Source of the DNA: an uncultured Fretibacterium sp.
GTDB lineage: Bacteria; Synergistota; Synergistia; Synergistales; Aminobacteriaceae
NCBI GenBank assembly: GCA_946183145.1
Contig: CAMGZM010000003.1
Coordinates: 62,001 to 126,000, forward strand
DNA: 64,000 nucleotides
Reading direction: 5' to 3'
In this document: positions 9,478 to 17,851 of the stretch, piece after piece
Layout: each line of letters starts with the position of its first letter
How positions within the stretch are numbered: the stretch's first letter is position 1
Notes under the pieces: generated by a model
What the model saw: only the letters and a program-made list of their open reading frames with translations
Told to the model about the DNA's origin: nothing
Databases searched by the model: none
Program-made: the position numbers and the translations under genes

Positions 9478-10127
9478 TAGCGAGGGCATTCCGGGACTCC
9501 GTTCCTGTCATGGCCGGGTATATTGTTCTGGGAATGGGTTTCGGGATTCTTTTGAGCGCGAAAGGTTACGGCGTTTTGTGGGCAATCGCTACGGGGATAA
9601 TCATTTACTCCGGGACAATGCAGTATGCTGCGGCTGAAATGTTCACGGGCGGGGCTGCTCTCACTGAAGCTGCTATGACGGCGGCCATGATGGGAGCGAG
9701 GCACATATTTTACGGCCTCACAATGTCCGAACGCTACAAGAATATTCACGGTCTCAAGAAAGCATACATGATTTTTGCGCTGACTGATGAAACGTATTCG
9801 CTTGTCTGTGAGTCTGATGATGAGGATTATTGCTTCTGGGTATCACTCTTTGACCAAATATATTGGGTAACGGGCGGTGTAATCGGCTCGCTGCTCGGTG
9901 AAATTCTGCCGTTTGACTCTCGCGGGATTGATTTCGCGCTTACTGCGTTATTCGTGAGCATATGCACGGAGCAATGGCTCAACGCTGAGAATCATTATCC
10001 GGCGTTAATCGGATTCACAGCAAGTATTTTGTGCCTCGTGATTTTCGGTGCGGGGAATTTCCTTATTCCGTCAATGATTTCTGTTACGGTTATGCTTTTT
10101 GCGATGAGGGGGAGAATTGATGTTTGA
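9456..10127 (+). CDS. azlC: AzlC-family branched-chain amino acid export subunit
   Basis: A 223-residue integral membrane protein with several hydrophobic helices and the family motif MMGARHIFYGLTMSE (residues about 80-95). AzlC is the large subunit of a two-component exporter of branched-chain amino acids and their analogues; AzlD is the small one and follows directly. The coding region begins inside the end of clpC (22-base overlap, different frame), so it is probably translated from the ctsR-clpC transcript. The substrate is not shown by the sequence. Confidence 0.88.
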   Translation: MRVAGSIIARAFRDSVPVMAGYIVLGMGFGILLSAKGYGVLWAIATGIIIYSGTMQYAAAEMFTGGAALTEAAMTAAMMGARHIFYGLTMSERYKNIHGLKKAYMIFALTDETYSLVCESDDEDYCFWVSLFDQIYWVTGGVIGSLLGEILPFDSRGIDFALTALFVSICTEQWLNAENHYPALIGFTASILCLVIFGAGNFLIPSMISVTVMLFAMRGRIDV

Positions 10128-10443
10128 CGTTCACGCGGGGTATATCGTGATAATTTCGGGAGCTGTTACGGCGTTTATGCGCTTCCTTCCGTTTGTGGCG
10201 TTCAGAAAGTCGAGGCCGGATTTCATTCTCTATCTTGGGCGCGTTCTTCCTCCTGCTGTGATGGCTATGCTTGCGGTTTACTGCCTGAGAGGAACGGAGA
10301 TTTTCACAGGCTCGCACGGAATCCCGGAGGCTGCAGCGTGCATTGTCGTTGTGATTTTGCACGTGTGGAAGCGTAATACTCTCATCAGCATTACAGCAGG
10401 GACATTGATATACATGATGATGATTCAATTCTTGTTCATGTGA
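10120..10443 (+). CDS. azlD: AzlD-family transporter small subunit
   Basis: A 107-residue membrane protein with about four hydrophobic segments and an RFLPFVAFRKSRP motif typical of AzlD. It overlaps the end of azlC by eight bases; I chose the ATG at 10120 because the preceding TTG codon has no separate ribosome site, while GGGGGAG lies just upstream of the ATG. It completes the exporter with AzlC and closes the ctsR-clpC-azlCD transcription unit, with a strong terminator 8 bases after the stop. Confidence 0.87.
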   Translation: MFDVHAGYIVIISGAVTAFMRFLPFVAFRKSRPDFILYLGRVLPPAVMAMLAVYCLRGTEIFTGSHGIPEAAACIVVVILHVWKRNTLISITAGTLIYMMMIQFLFM

Positions 10444-10450
10444 AAATGAG

Positions 10451-10482
10451 TCCCCGCCGGAATATGACGGGGATTTTTTTTT
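10451..10482 (+). terminator. Rho-independent terminator after azlD
   Basis: CCCCG and CGGGG arms separated by a ten-base loop are followed by a run of T interrupted only by the first A. It ends the heat-shock and AzlCD transcript. Confidence 0.85.
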
Positions 10483-10485
10483 GCG

Positions 10486-10830
10486 TTACTTTTTCCCGGT
10501 TAACATGCTTTTGATTGAGTCCTTTATGGCAATCTCTATGACTTTTATCACATCGCCGCCCCTGTACTGCCTGTTTATTTCGTATTTCGCAACCGCTCTG
10601 TAATCTCCCATGTAATCTTCTGCAAGAAACAATTTCGGCTGGCATCCCGTGTAAAGATATGTTACATTCTGGCCGGGAATTGTTATCGCGTTGTTCTGCG
10701 GAACGCTCACAGTACCCGACACATAAAAGACATCAAGCGACATCTCTTCGATTTTCAGCGAAGGATTCTGCCATGTCTTGACAGTTGTACCTGCTAAAAC
10801 TTCTCCTGCCATTACAGCAACACAAAACAA
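10486..10830 (-). pseudogene. 5'-truncated, internally deleted duplicate of the adjacent secreted protein
   Basis: An open frame of about 114 codons whose C-terminal half aligns with the next gene upstream: NVTYLYTG with DVTYLQTV, YMGDYRAVAKYEI with DPDGDYISAVNYRI, and endings SMLTGKK and NLFAGKK. The mature N-terminus also matches (TVKTWQNP against VEVWQEP). About 115 residues from the middle of the longer copy are missing. The frame follows the upstream stop in phase; the first possible start is a TTG without a Shine-Dalgarno, and the basic N-region of the signal peptide is gone. I read it as the remnant of a tandem duplication. If expressed, it would be a short exported protein of unknown function. 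Confidence 0.55.
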
Positions 10831-10836
10831 TACGGA

Positions 10837-11544
10837 TTATTTTTTCCCTGCAAAAAGATTCTTCATTGACGCGATTGTGATATTCTCAACAACTTTCATC
10901 ACTGGCCCGCCTTGATATTCGCGGTATATTCTGTAGTTCACAGCCGAAATATAATCTCCGTCCGGGTCATTCGTCCTGTAGAGTCTCGGCTCGCTCACTG
11001 TCTGCAAATACGTTACATCATGAGCCGGGATAATCTCTGTTCTTTCTTCCGGGATTGTTATCGTCTCAATGACTCGCCCGCGGTGATCTTTCTTCTCTAT
11101 CGTCCTGTACTCCGTGTATGTCCTCGTCGTTTCGGGTATATGCTCCGTAACAAATTCCTGCCTCACTTCTGCCGTAATGAATGCCGTATATCCCATCTCA
11201 TTCGCCCACTTGAAAAACTCCCGGCTGTCAGGCGAAACATTATCACCGTGAATGAATTTCATATCATCAACAACAGAATTAATATCCTTCACAAGCAGCT
11301 TGCTTCTTTTCCCGAATGCCGAGCGTATTCCCTGATTAACCCAGTCAAAGAAATCCGCGCGCAATTGTTTCTGCGGCATTAGCTGACTTCCTGCTTTGAG
11401 ACTCAAAACCGGCGGCATCACAAAAATTTTCTTCAGGCCCGCGAAATCTACACCCGGTTCCTGCCACACTTCAACATCGCTCGCAACCGCAGGAACGCAC
11501 ATAAACATCACGAAAAGAATCGCAATAATTTTTCTTGCTGACAT
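10837..11544 (-). CDS. Exported protein of unknown function
   Basis: A 235-residue protein with a clear signal peptide (MSARKIIAILFVMFMCVPAVAS, cleavage probably after Ala-Xaa-Ala). The mature part has no motif I recognise. A charged central segment (YRTIEKKDHRGRVIETITIPEER) is followed by a conserved C-terminal block, shared with the truncated duplicate downstream. It may be periplasmic or attached to the outer envelope; there is no lipobox cysteine. AGGAGGT precedes the ATG. Orientation is opposite to both neighbours (azlD and cheV), so it and its duplicate form their own unit. Confidence 0.75.
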   Translation of the reverse strand: MSARKIIAILFVMFMCVPAVASDVEVWQEPGVDFAGLKKIFVMPPVLSLKAGSQLMPQKQLRADFFDWVNQGIRSAFGKRSKLLVKDINSVVDDMKFIHGDNVSPDSREFFKWANEMGYTAFITAEVRQEFVTEHIPETTRTYTEYRTIEKKDHRGRVIETITIPEERTEIIPAHDVTYLQTVSEPRLYRTNDPDGDYISAVNYRIYREYQGGPVMKVVENITIASMKNLFAGKK

Positions 11545-11652
11545 GATTTTTACCTCCTGAAATTTTGCCGTTATTATACATTTTGAATTTGGAATGATTC
11601 ATTTTCACAAGCTGTTTGAGACTCATAAAAGCCCGCATTAAATGTGATAATA

Positions 11653-11658
11653 TATAAT
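11653..11658 (+). promoter_or_regulatory. Promoter -10 element of cheV
   Basis: TATAAT lies 49 bases upstream of the cheV start. A convincing -35 hexamer is not visible at 17 bases. The gene has no other obvious promoter. Confidence 0.45.
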
Positions 11659-11707
11659 GACATGTCAGCATTGTTATTTTCACCCGAAAGCAGAGGCTTA
11701 ATCACAA

Positions 11708-12640
11708 ATGCAGGAAGTCAAAAAAGTTACTACTGAAGCCGGGACTAATGAATGGCAGTTAGTCGTGTTCGTACTCGGCGATCAGTCTTTCGCAATCAAC
11801 GTTGACAAGACACGGGAAATTCTGCGCTGGCCGGGGGTTCGCTCAATCCCTGATGCACCAGTTGCGTTAATCGGAATAACATCAGTGCGCGGAGAAGTTC
11901 TCCCGATGGTAGACTTGAGAATCTTTTTGGGAATCCCTCCCGTAACGCCGATGGAGCAGAGCAAAGTTATCATAGCGGAGTTCAACGAGGTGAAGCTCGG
12001 CTTTGTTGTTGACGCAGTAGAAAGGATATACCGAATCAAATCAGAAGACCTTGACGCGAGCATGACGGGTAAATATTTAGGCGACTGGATACTATACGTA
12101 ATCAAGCGCGACTCACGGAATGTACTCCTTCTCGACTATGAAGCGATAGTGCAGACGATAAGCCCGCAGCTAGTCATTCAGCATTCAGGAGACCCCGGGA
12201 AGGCTGTTGCTATGATGGAGGGAGTTGGGCATCCCGGCGACTATCACATTATTGTTGCGGAAGACTCGCCGCTGATTCGCAAGCAGGTTGAAGACGCGTT
12301 AATGGCGAGCGGGTTTACGGATCTTCACATCTGCCCTGATGGAAAAGTTGCGTATGATGCGATTGTCGGAGCTAATGAACACTGCGACTTGCTGATTACT
12401 GATGTCGAAATGCCCCGCCTTGACGGACTCACATTAACGAGGCGCATAAAGGAGAATCCCGAAACGAAATCGATCCCGATAATAGTATTCTCGTCAATCA
12501 TGGCCAATGACATCAAGAACAAGGCCGCCAGCGTGGGAGCAAATTACCAGGTAACGAAGCCGGAAATAACACAGCTCGTTGAATGCGTTGTGAAAGTTAT
12601 CCGTGAGAAGCAGGAGAAAGAATCGGAGGCCGCAAGCTGA
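11708..12640 (+). CDS. cheV: Chemotaxis coupling protein CheV
   Basis: A 310-residue cytoplasmic protein with a CheW domain (residues about 15-165, with VRGEVLPMVDLR typical of CheW) followed by a response-regulator receiver domain (about 185-305). The phospho-acceptor is the Asp in LLITDVEMPRLDG, and the conserved Lys is in QVTKPE. CheV couples receptors to CheA and uses phosphorylation of its receiver domain for adaptation. It fits with the chemoreceptor at 2111 and the flagellin at 34854. Its stop codon overlaps the CTG that appears to start the next gene (CTGA). Confidence 0.94.
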   Translation: MQEVKKVTTEAGTNEWQLVVFVLGDQSFAINVDKTREILRWPGVRSIPDAPVALIGITSVRGEVLPMVDLRIFLGIPPVTPMEQSKVIIAEFNEVKLGFVVDAVERIYRIKSEDLDASMTGKYLGDWILYVIKRDSRNVLLLDYEAIVQTISPQLVIQHSGDPGKAVAMMEGVGHPGDYHIIVAEDSPLIRKQVEDALMASGFTDLHICPDGKVAYDAIVGANEHCDLLITDVEMPRLDGLTLTRRIKENPETKSIPIIVFSSIMANDIKNKAASVGANYQVTKPEITQLVECVVKVIREKQEKESEAAS

Positions 12641-13320
12641 TATTACCGTTCTGGAGTTCTGAGTTATACGTAGAAATATCCCCGTGGTTTCCTTTCGGCA
12701 AAGACTATCAGCCCGTCTCAGTCAACAGATTTTACGACTCAACGCTGAAGAGCATAGCCGGGTCATGTATAGATCTTGACAGTGAATTTTTCTTCATGGC
12801 CTCGCCTCTTACTGGGTGTGTTGGGAATTTGCCGCGTGAAAATTTCTTCAGGTATCAGGCTGACAGCTCGTTCAGTCTTGGCTTTTTGCTGATACTGGGA
12901 TATTCCGAGAAAGTAGAGCGTGCTGTGATATTGTCGCTTGGCATCACCGGCCCTAAAAGCGGACTCAATGCGGGTATAACTGCGTGTTCGATATGGAGCC
13001 GGGGAATCTTCAAGGGTACGACGAAAGTTATTGCTGTTGCGGGTGATGATCCATTTTATGACTGTACGGACTATCTTAAAACGTTGTCGCGTGTCTTGAA
13101 TGACGTGAAGAATGTTATCGGTACTCCGGGGCAGTCGTATTACGCTGAGAAATTCGGCTATGACCGTTTCTTTATGAGCTGGGAGAATGACAGCCCTTAT
13201 GACATATCAGCGAGCCGGGTAATCTCAGAATTTGAGCTTGACGGAACTCGTGAAATTGTCGGGGGTTCGTCAACGGAAGATTTTCCGCCTTTCATGGGCG
13301 CGTCAGTGAATATACAGTAA
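12637..13320 (+). CDS. Conserved-looking protein of unknown function, apparent CTG start
   Basis: An open frame encoding about 227 residues. The first ATG in frame is 53 codons in (12796), yet the frame upstream is clearly protein-like ([20 protein letters not shown]) and extends to the CTG at 12637, which overlaps the cheV stop as CTGA. A GGAGG at 12625-12629 is spaced seven bases from that CTG, an ideal ribosome site, and no ATG, GTG or TTG fits. I recognise no domain; the protein has no signal peptide and no clear membrane helix. It lies between cheV and rpoD on the same strand and is probably translated with them. Confidence 0.7.
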   Translation: MILPFWSSELYVEISPWFPFGKDYQPVSVNRFYDSTLKSIAGSCIDLDSEFFFMASPLTGCVGNLPRENFFRYQADSSFSLGFLLILGYSEKVERAVILSLGITGPKSGLNAGITACSIWSRGIFKGTTKVIAVAGDDPFYDCTDYLKTLSRVLNDVKNVIGTPGQSYYAEKFGYDRFFMSWENDSPYDISASRVISEFELDGTREIVGGSSTEDFPPFMGASVNIQ

Positions 13321-13336
13321 GGAGAGGTGCATATTC

Positions 13337-14581
13337 TTGGCAAGAAAGAAGAAAGAAGAAACATTAGAGGCACAAGAGCAGACTCAGGATCAGGAGCAGG
13401 AGAAAGAGACAAAGACAAAGGCAAAAAAATCCAGGACAAAGAAGCCTAAAACTGACGAGAAAACTAACACAGAAGCCGAACCAGCAGAAGAAATTTCTGA
13501 CGACAAAAGCACCGACGCAGTAGACACACTTCTTGACGAGGGAAGCGGAAGGGGTTACGTGACTCATGATGATATAGAGCGTCATTTGCCCGCAGAGAGC
13601 TGGGACGCAGATACTCTTGACAGGATATTCACGAACCTTCAGGAGATGGGAATTGATGTTGTCGACAAGTCCGAAATCGGGAAAATGCCATCACAGGCAG
13701 ACACACGCGAGGAATTTATCCCGACAGTTGACAGCGAAATGGGAAAACTTGACGATATTCCCCTCACTGACCCCGTGAGAATGTATCTGCGTGAGATCGG
13801 TAAAGTATCACTCTTGACGGCGGCGGAAGAAGTTGACTTAGCGCAGAAAATGGAGAAAGGCGATGTTGAAGCGAAAAAGAGACTCATTGACGCGAATTTG
13901 AGACTCGTTGTGAGTATTGCGAAAAAATATATCGGGCGCGGAATGCTCTTTCTTGATTTGATTCAGGAGGGCAATTTAGGACTGATACGCGCTGTAGAAA
14001 AGTTTGACTATCGGCGGGGCTTCAAGTTCAGCACATATGCAACGTGGTGGATCAGGCAGGCTATAACGCGTGCTATTGCTGACCAGGCCAGAACGATTCG
14101 AGTCCCTGTTCACATGGTAGAGACTATCAACAAGATGGTGAGAATGTCGCGTTTGCTCGTTCAGGAATTGGGACGCGAACCTACAGACGAGGAAATAGCC
14201 GCGAAAATGGGCATTGAGCCTTCACGCGTTGAGGAAATTCGGAGAATATCACAATTACCCGTATCACTTGAGACACCTATAGGCGAGGAGGAAGACTCAC
14301 AGCTCGGAGACTTCATAGAGGATCACGAACTCCCAAGCCCTGACGAGGCCGCCGCGGGTCATTTGCTTCATGAGCAGATAGAGGAAATGTTATCGACTCT
14401 CTCAGACCGTGAAAGGGAAGTACTGCATTTCCGTTTTGGGCTTGAAGACGGACATTCATACACGCTTGAGGAAGTCGGCAAAAAGTTCAACGTAACGAGA
14501 GAGAGAATCCGCCAGATTGAAGCGAAAGCACTCCGAAAATTACGGCAGCCCAGCAAAAGACTGAAAGATTTTCTGGACTAG
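13337..14581 (+). CDS. rpoD: Principal RNA polymerase sigma factor (sigma-70)
   Basis: A 414-residue primary sigma factor. An N-terminal charged segment (Lys/Glu/Gln-rich, residues 1-70) precedes region 1.2 ([11 protein letters not shown]), region 2 ([32 protein letters not shown] with the -10-recognition helix), region 3, and region 4 ending in the [16 protein letters not shown] helix-turn-helix that reads the -35 box. The start is a TTG at 13337 with GGAGAGG upstream. It directs housekeeping transcription; TATAAT boxes seen before several genes here are its expected targets. It is followed nine bases later by the channel-like gene. Confidence 0.96.
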   Translation: MARKKKEETLEAQEQTQDQEQEKETKTKAKKSRTKKPKTDEKTNTEAEPAEEISDDKSTDAVDTLLDEGSGRGYVTHDDIERHLPAESWDADTLDRIFTNLQEMGIDVVDKSEIGKMPSQADTREEFIPTVDSEMGKLDDIPLTDPVRMYLREIGKVSLLTAAEEVDLAQKMEKGDVEAKKRLIDANLRLVVSIAKKYIGRGMLFLDLIQEGNLGLIRAVEKFDYRRGFKFSTYATWWIRQAITRAIADQARTIRVPVHMVETINKMVRMSRLLVQELGREPTDEEIAAKMGIEPSRVEEIRRISQLPVSLETPIGEEEDSQLGDFIEDHELPSPDEAAAGHLLHEQIEEMLSTLSDREREVLHFRFGLEDGHSYTLEEVGKKFNVTRERIRQIEAKALRKLRQPSKRLKDFLD

Positions 14582-14590
14582 GGGGAGGCA

Positions 14591-15673
14591 ATGTCGGCAA
14601 AAAGTTTCATCAAAACCGTGAAGGGCGCGAAACGTGGATATTCATTAGCGCAGAGTCTTCATTACAGGCTCGGAATGGTTATGCTCGTTCTTGCGGGGCT
14701 TCTCTGCGGGAGCGCGTTTTTCGTCTGGTGGCTGGAAAAAGATTTCAGGGGATCATATTTCGACTCGCTCTGGACGATAATGTTCACGCTTATAGGGCAG
14801 GGCGAATTTGCGTCATATCCTCACACATTCGGCGGGAAAATTATCGTGTTCCTGATTTCGATTTTCGGCGTTGCGATTCTCGGTGTAGTTTTTGCTGAAG
14901 TTCTGCAGAGGATAATCAACAGCAAGATACGACAGATATTAGGGGAGATGATGGGTATAAATACGTGCAAGTTTGAAGGCCATGTGCTTTTATGCGGATG
15001 GAACGCAAGAGCGTCTCACATTCTCCGCGAGCTTTCAGCCTCAGGGACTCAGGCGGCATTAATCGCGAAGGAGAGACCCGCTGACCTTGACAGCAATGTG
15101 TTCTACGTTCAGGGCAACCCTTCAGAGCGTGAGACACTTTTGCGCGGAGGAATACAGAAAGCACACAGCGCGATAATCCTGAAAGACTCGAATTTCGGCG
15201 AGGACGACTCACACTCTATACTCACTGCGCTTGCTGTTGAGGACACAGCCCCGGACATTTACACGGTGATGGAACTCGACAACCCCGACAACGAACGTTA
15301 CGCAAGGTACGCACATGTTGATGATATTCTTTACTCTGACAGCTTAGTCGCAAACATCACGGCCATGTGCACACAGAACGAGGGAATTTCCGCATTCATC
15401 AAAGATATTTTGTCGACGGCTGATGACGGGCATAGCTTCGCGGCGTTTGATGTCCCTGAAGATTACAGAGGCAAAACGATTCGCGAGATGTTCGCATACC
15501 TTAAGGGCGAGGGCGGATTGCCTGTAGGTGTTCTCACTCCGCCGGATATGGACGGGCATGTTCCTTCGTCCGCATGGATCTCACAGGTTAATCCCCCGGA
15601 CAATATGATTATCACCCTTCCGATGAAAGTTGTCTGCATTGTGAAGGACAATTTTGCGAATCAGGACGTGTAA
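14591..15673 (+). CDS. Potassium-channel-like protein with TrkA-N domain and unusual pore loop
   Basis: A 360-residue protein with two membrane helices (residues about 30-50 and 83-105) flanking a pore-like segment, then a Rossmann TrkA-N/RCK domain (GHVLLCGWNARASHIL, with later motifs HSAIILKD and the acidic end of strand two). The architecture is that of ligand-gated K+ channels. However, the pore loop reads TLIGQGEFA where the selectivity filter TVGYGD is expected. Either the selectivity differs or it is not a channel. The cytosolic domain probably binds a nucleotide. It lies immediately after rpoD and may share its transcript. Confidence 0.75.
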   Translation: MSAKSFIKTVKGAKRGYSLAQSLHYRLGMVMLVLAGLLCGSAFFVWWLEKDFRGSYFDSLWTIMFTLIGQGEFASYPHTFGGKIIVFLISIFGVAILGVVFAEVLQRIINSKIRQILGEMMGINTCKFEGHVLLCGWNARASHILRELSASGTQAALIAKERPADLDSNVFYVQGNPSERETLLRGGIQKAHSAIILKDSNFGEDDSHSILTALAVEDTAPDIYTVMELDNPDNERYARYAHVDDILYSDSLVANITAMCTQNEGISAFIKDILSTADDGHSFAAFDVPEDYRGKTIREMFAYLKGEGGLPVGVLTPPDMDGHVPSSAWISQVNPPDNMIITLPMKVVCIVKDNFANQDV

Positions 15674-15675
15674 TC

Positions 15676-15999
15676 ATGTATAGAGAAGAAAATTTGACGG
15701 AAAAAATGATTAATTCGCCGGAATATTATCAGGAATTGAGCGATGAAAAAAAAGAGCGTTTGTGTGATTGGATAATATGCAATATTTTTCTGCGCAAGAC
15801 TCCAAATCACGAGCATTCAAGCTACAAACTGAAGCACTATTTTGAACATGATAAAGGAGGCTTCTATATCACTAACGGACAATTCAAAGGAGCTATGATT
15901 GCCTGCGGTTTTGAGCCTGTCAACGAAAACGAATTGAACTGGCACTTCCGCATAAGCCAGAAATCACCGATATTTCACAGAGGGCTATCATGTCTTTAG
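15676..15999 (+). CDS. Small protein of unknown function
   Basis: A 107-residue soluble protein with no signal or membrane segment. The middle (SYKLKHYFEHDKGGFYITNGQFKGAMIACGF) resembles a short family I associate with prophages and integrative elements of gut bacteria, with the pattern of a folded single domain; I do not know a function. It starts two bases after the channel-like gene and its last ten bases overlap the next small gene, so the two are probably translated together. Confidence 0.6.
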   Translation: MYREENLTEKMINSPEYYQELSDEKKERLCDWIICNIFLRKTPNHEHSSYKLKHYFEHDKGGFYITNGQFKGAMIACGFEPVNENELNWHFRISQKSPIFHRGLSCL

Positions 16000-16163
16000 A
16001 TTACAGCAGGGAAATCACAAAAGAAGAAGCAGACAAGATGACAGCAGATGAGCTTTTAGAGTATGCAATCAAGACAGGAAAAGCTCCGCCCAGAATGCCG
16101 ACAACAAGCGAGCTTATGAAAAGCAAATACTTCATATTCCCCGGAGTAAACAGAAAAGATTAA
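15990..16163 (+). CDS. Small protein of unknown function (57 residues)
   Basis: A 57-residue open frame starting at the ATG that overlaps the end of the previous gene by ten bases; the peptide begins MSLDYSREITKEEADKM and is mostly helical and charged. The tight overlap is the main evidence that it is real, and it is followed by a terminator. A two-gene overlap of small proteins is also how toxin-antitoxin pairs look, but I see no toxin or antitoxin motif in either. Confidence 0.55.
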   Translation: MSLDYSREITKEEADKMTADELLEYAIKTGKAPPRMPTTSELMKSKYFIFPGVNRKD

Positions 16164-16177
16164 CCGTCATCAAAAAA

Positions 16178-16213
16178 AGGAGACTCCCAAAAAGGAATCT
16201 CCCAATTTTTTTT
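16178..16213 (+). terminator. Rho-independent terminator, possibly bidirectional
   Basis: GGAGACTCC and GGAATCTCC pair with one mismatch around a six-base loop. Eight T follow on the plus strand and a run of A precedes, so the hairpin could also stop the converging ADP-ribosylglycohydrolase transcript. Confidence 0.75.
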
Positions 16214-16216
16214 ACA

Positions 16217-17037
16217 CTAAGCGCGCCACAATTCCCACTTCAACAATTTATCCGTGAGAAAATCATCAAGCAATGGCAACATCATATCATCAATTTCTTC
16301 CGGGATACCGTACATTCCTTCAGCGATTGAGCACGATATAGCCGCTAACGTGTCAGCATCCCCGCAAAGTGATACAGCCTCCTCGTAACGTCCTCAAAAT
16401 CATTCCCTTCAAGAAACGCCGTAACAGCTTCCGGCACTGTCTCCTGGCATGTCTCAACGTGCGAGTAAAACGGGCGGATCTCATCCAGAGTCCTCGACAG
16501 ATCATAGCCGTAATGACTCGTGATGTATGACTTGATTTCGGGCTTGCTGACTCCTGTTCGTGCCATGAAGATTGCGGACGCTGTAGCCTGCGCTCCCTTT
16601 ATGCCTTCGGGGTGATTGTGCGAGACTTCCGCGCTTATTTCCGCAAAACGTTCCACAGTCTGCAAATCATCAAACGCCCACGCAACAGGCGAGACTCTCA
16701 TTGCTGAACCGTTCCCGAAACTCCCATAAGGCTGGGGCTTGTCCCTCAGTAACCAGTACATGAATCTAGAGCCGTAACCCGCATAAGGATATTTTCTCGC
16801 AAATTCGCGCATTGATTTCTTCACGGCCTCGCGGAATTTTCCCTCGTCAGCATTTCCGCCCCTCTTAGGCATAACATTCATTAACGCGTCAGCAACAGCA
16901 AGAGTCAAAACAGTATCATCCGTGAAATGTGATACGCCTTCAAGCACAAGGGGAAATTTCATGCTGTGCGCCTCGTCCCGCCGCCTGTCAAACTCGTACG
17001 GGCTTCCTACAATATCGCCAACAATAGCTCCTAACAT
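16217..17037 (-). pseudogene. ADP-ribosylglycohydrolase, frameshifted copy
   Basis: A tandem paralogue of the gene at 17042. The first 220 or so residues keep the fold and the TDDTVL metal site. At about 16390 the frame shifts: in one frame the protein ends as RRLYHFAGMLTR, while the correct C-terminus continues in another frame (EEAVSLCGDADTLAAISCSIAE, ending KLLKWELWRA at 16217). Insertion of one base restores the whole alignment to the intact copy, whose end reads VSLGGDSDTLSSIAGSIAEPF. The GDxDT segment supplies the second half of the metal site, so the short product should be inactive. It may be a real inactivation or a sequencing error. Confidence 0.8.
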
Positions 17038-17041
17038 TGTG

Positions 17042-17848
17042 TCAATTCCTCCATTGCTCCCACTTGCAGACTATGTACTTCAAATCGTGGTGTAATTTTT
17101 CGTATGCTTCAACCTGAATCAGCGTAGGGATTCCGAAAAAAGGCTCTGCGATTGATCCTGCTATTGATGATAATGTGTCGGAATCTCCGCCGAGTGATAC
17201 CGCCTTCCGTATAACGTCCTCGAAATTCTCACCTTCAAGGAACGCCGTAAACGCTTCAGGAACAGAGCCGGGACATGATGAGCAGTAAACGTAATCCGGG
17301 CGAATCTCGTCAAGACTCCGCGACAAATCATAGCCGTATTTCCCCGTGATGTAGCCGCGTATTTCGTCCTTTGTGTGTCCTGTACGAGCCAGATACACCG
17401 CACCAGCAACCGAGCACGCGCCCTTTATGCCTTCCGGGTGATCGTGAGTCGGAAGTGCTGTAATCTCCGCAAATCTCTCAACAGTCTGCAGGTCATTAAA
17501 CGCCCACGCAATCGGTGATACTCTCATGGCCGACGCATTTCCCCAGCTCTGATATGGGTGAGGCTCTTTAGCGTGAAGCCATGCCGCGAATCCTCTTCCG
17601 TAACCAGCATCAGGAAATTTCCAGCCCATGTGGCGAATCGTCCAGACGAATGAGCGCGAGAATCTTTCTTCCGTTACGGAGTCTTTTCGAGTTCTCATGC
17701 AGTACATCAGAGAACGCGCCGTTGCGAGAGTCATAACAGTATCATCTGTGAAGTGAGACTTTTCGGAGAACAGCGGGAAATCCATCGTCTTTATGCCTTC
17801 ATGCTCGTACGCGCTGCCTATTATGTCCCCTACTACTGCTCCGAGCAT
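17042..17848 (-). CDS. ADP-ribosylglycohydrolase family protein
   Basis: A 268-residue metal-dependent hydrolase of the DraG/ARH fold. The dinuclear metal site is made by FTDDTVMTLA near the N-terminus and GGDSDTLSSIAG near the C-terminus, both intact. The family removes ADP-ribose from proteins or small molecules; the substrate is not visible here. The start is the ATG at 17848; the TTG one codon upstream lacks a ribosome site. It lies three bases after the DUF362 gene and five before its own frameshifted copy, so the three form one operon reading leftwards. Confidence 0.9.
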   Translation of the reverse strand: MLGAVVGDIIGSAYEHEGIKTMDFPLFSEKSHFTDDTVMTLATARSLMYCMRTRKDSVTEERFSRSFVWTIRHMGWKFPDAGYGRGFAAWLHAKEPHPYQSWGNASAMRVSPIAWAFNDLQTVERFAEITALPTHDHPEGIKGACSVAGAVYLARTGHTKDEIRGYITGKYGYDLSRSLDEIRPDYVYCSSCPGSVPEAFTAFLEGENFEDVIRKAVSLGGDSDTLSSIAGSIAEPFFGIPTLIQVEAYEKLHHDLKYIVCKWEQWRN

Positions 17849-17851
17849 CAA

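Noticed and set aside
15676-16163. Definite toxin-antitoxin system
   Set aside because: Only gene size and overlap suggest it; neither protein shows a toxin or DNA-binding motif.
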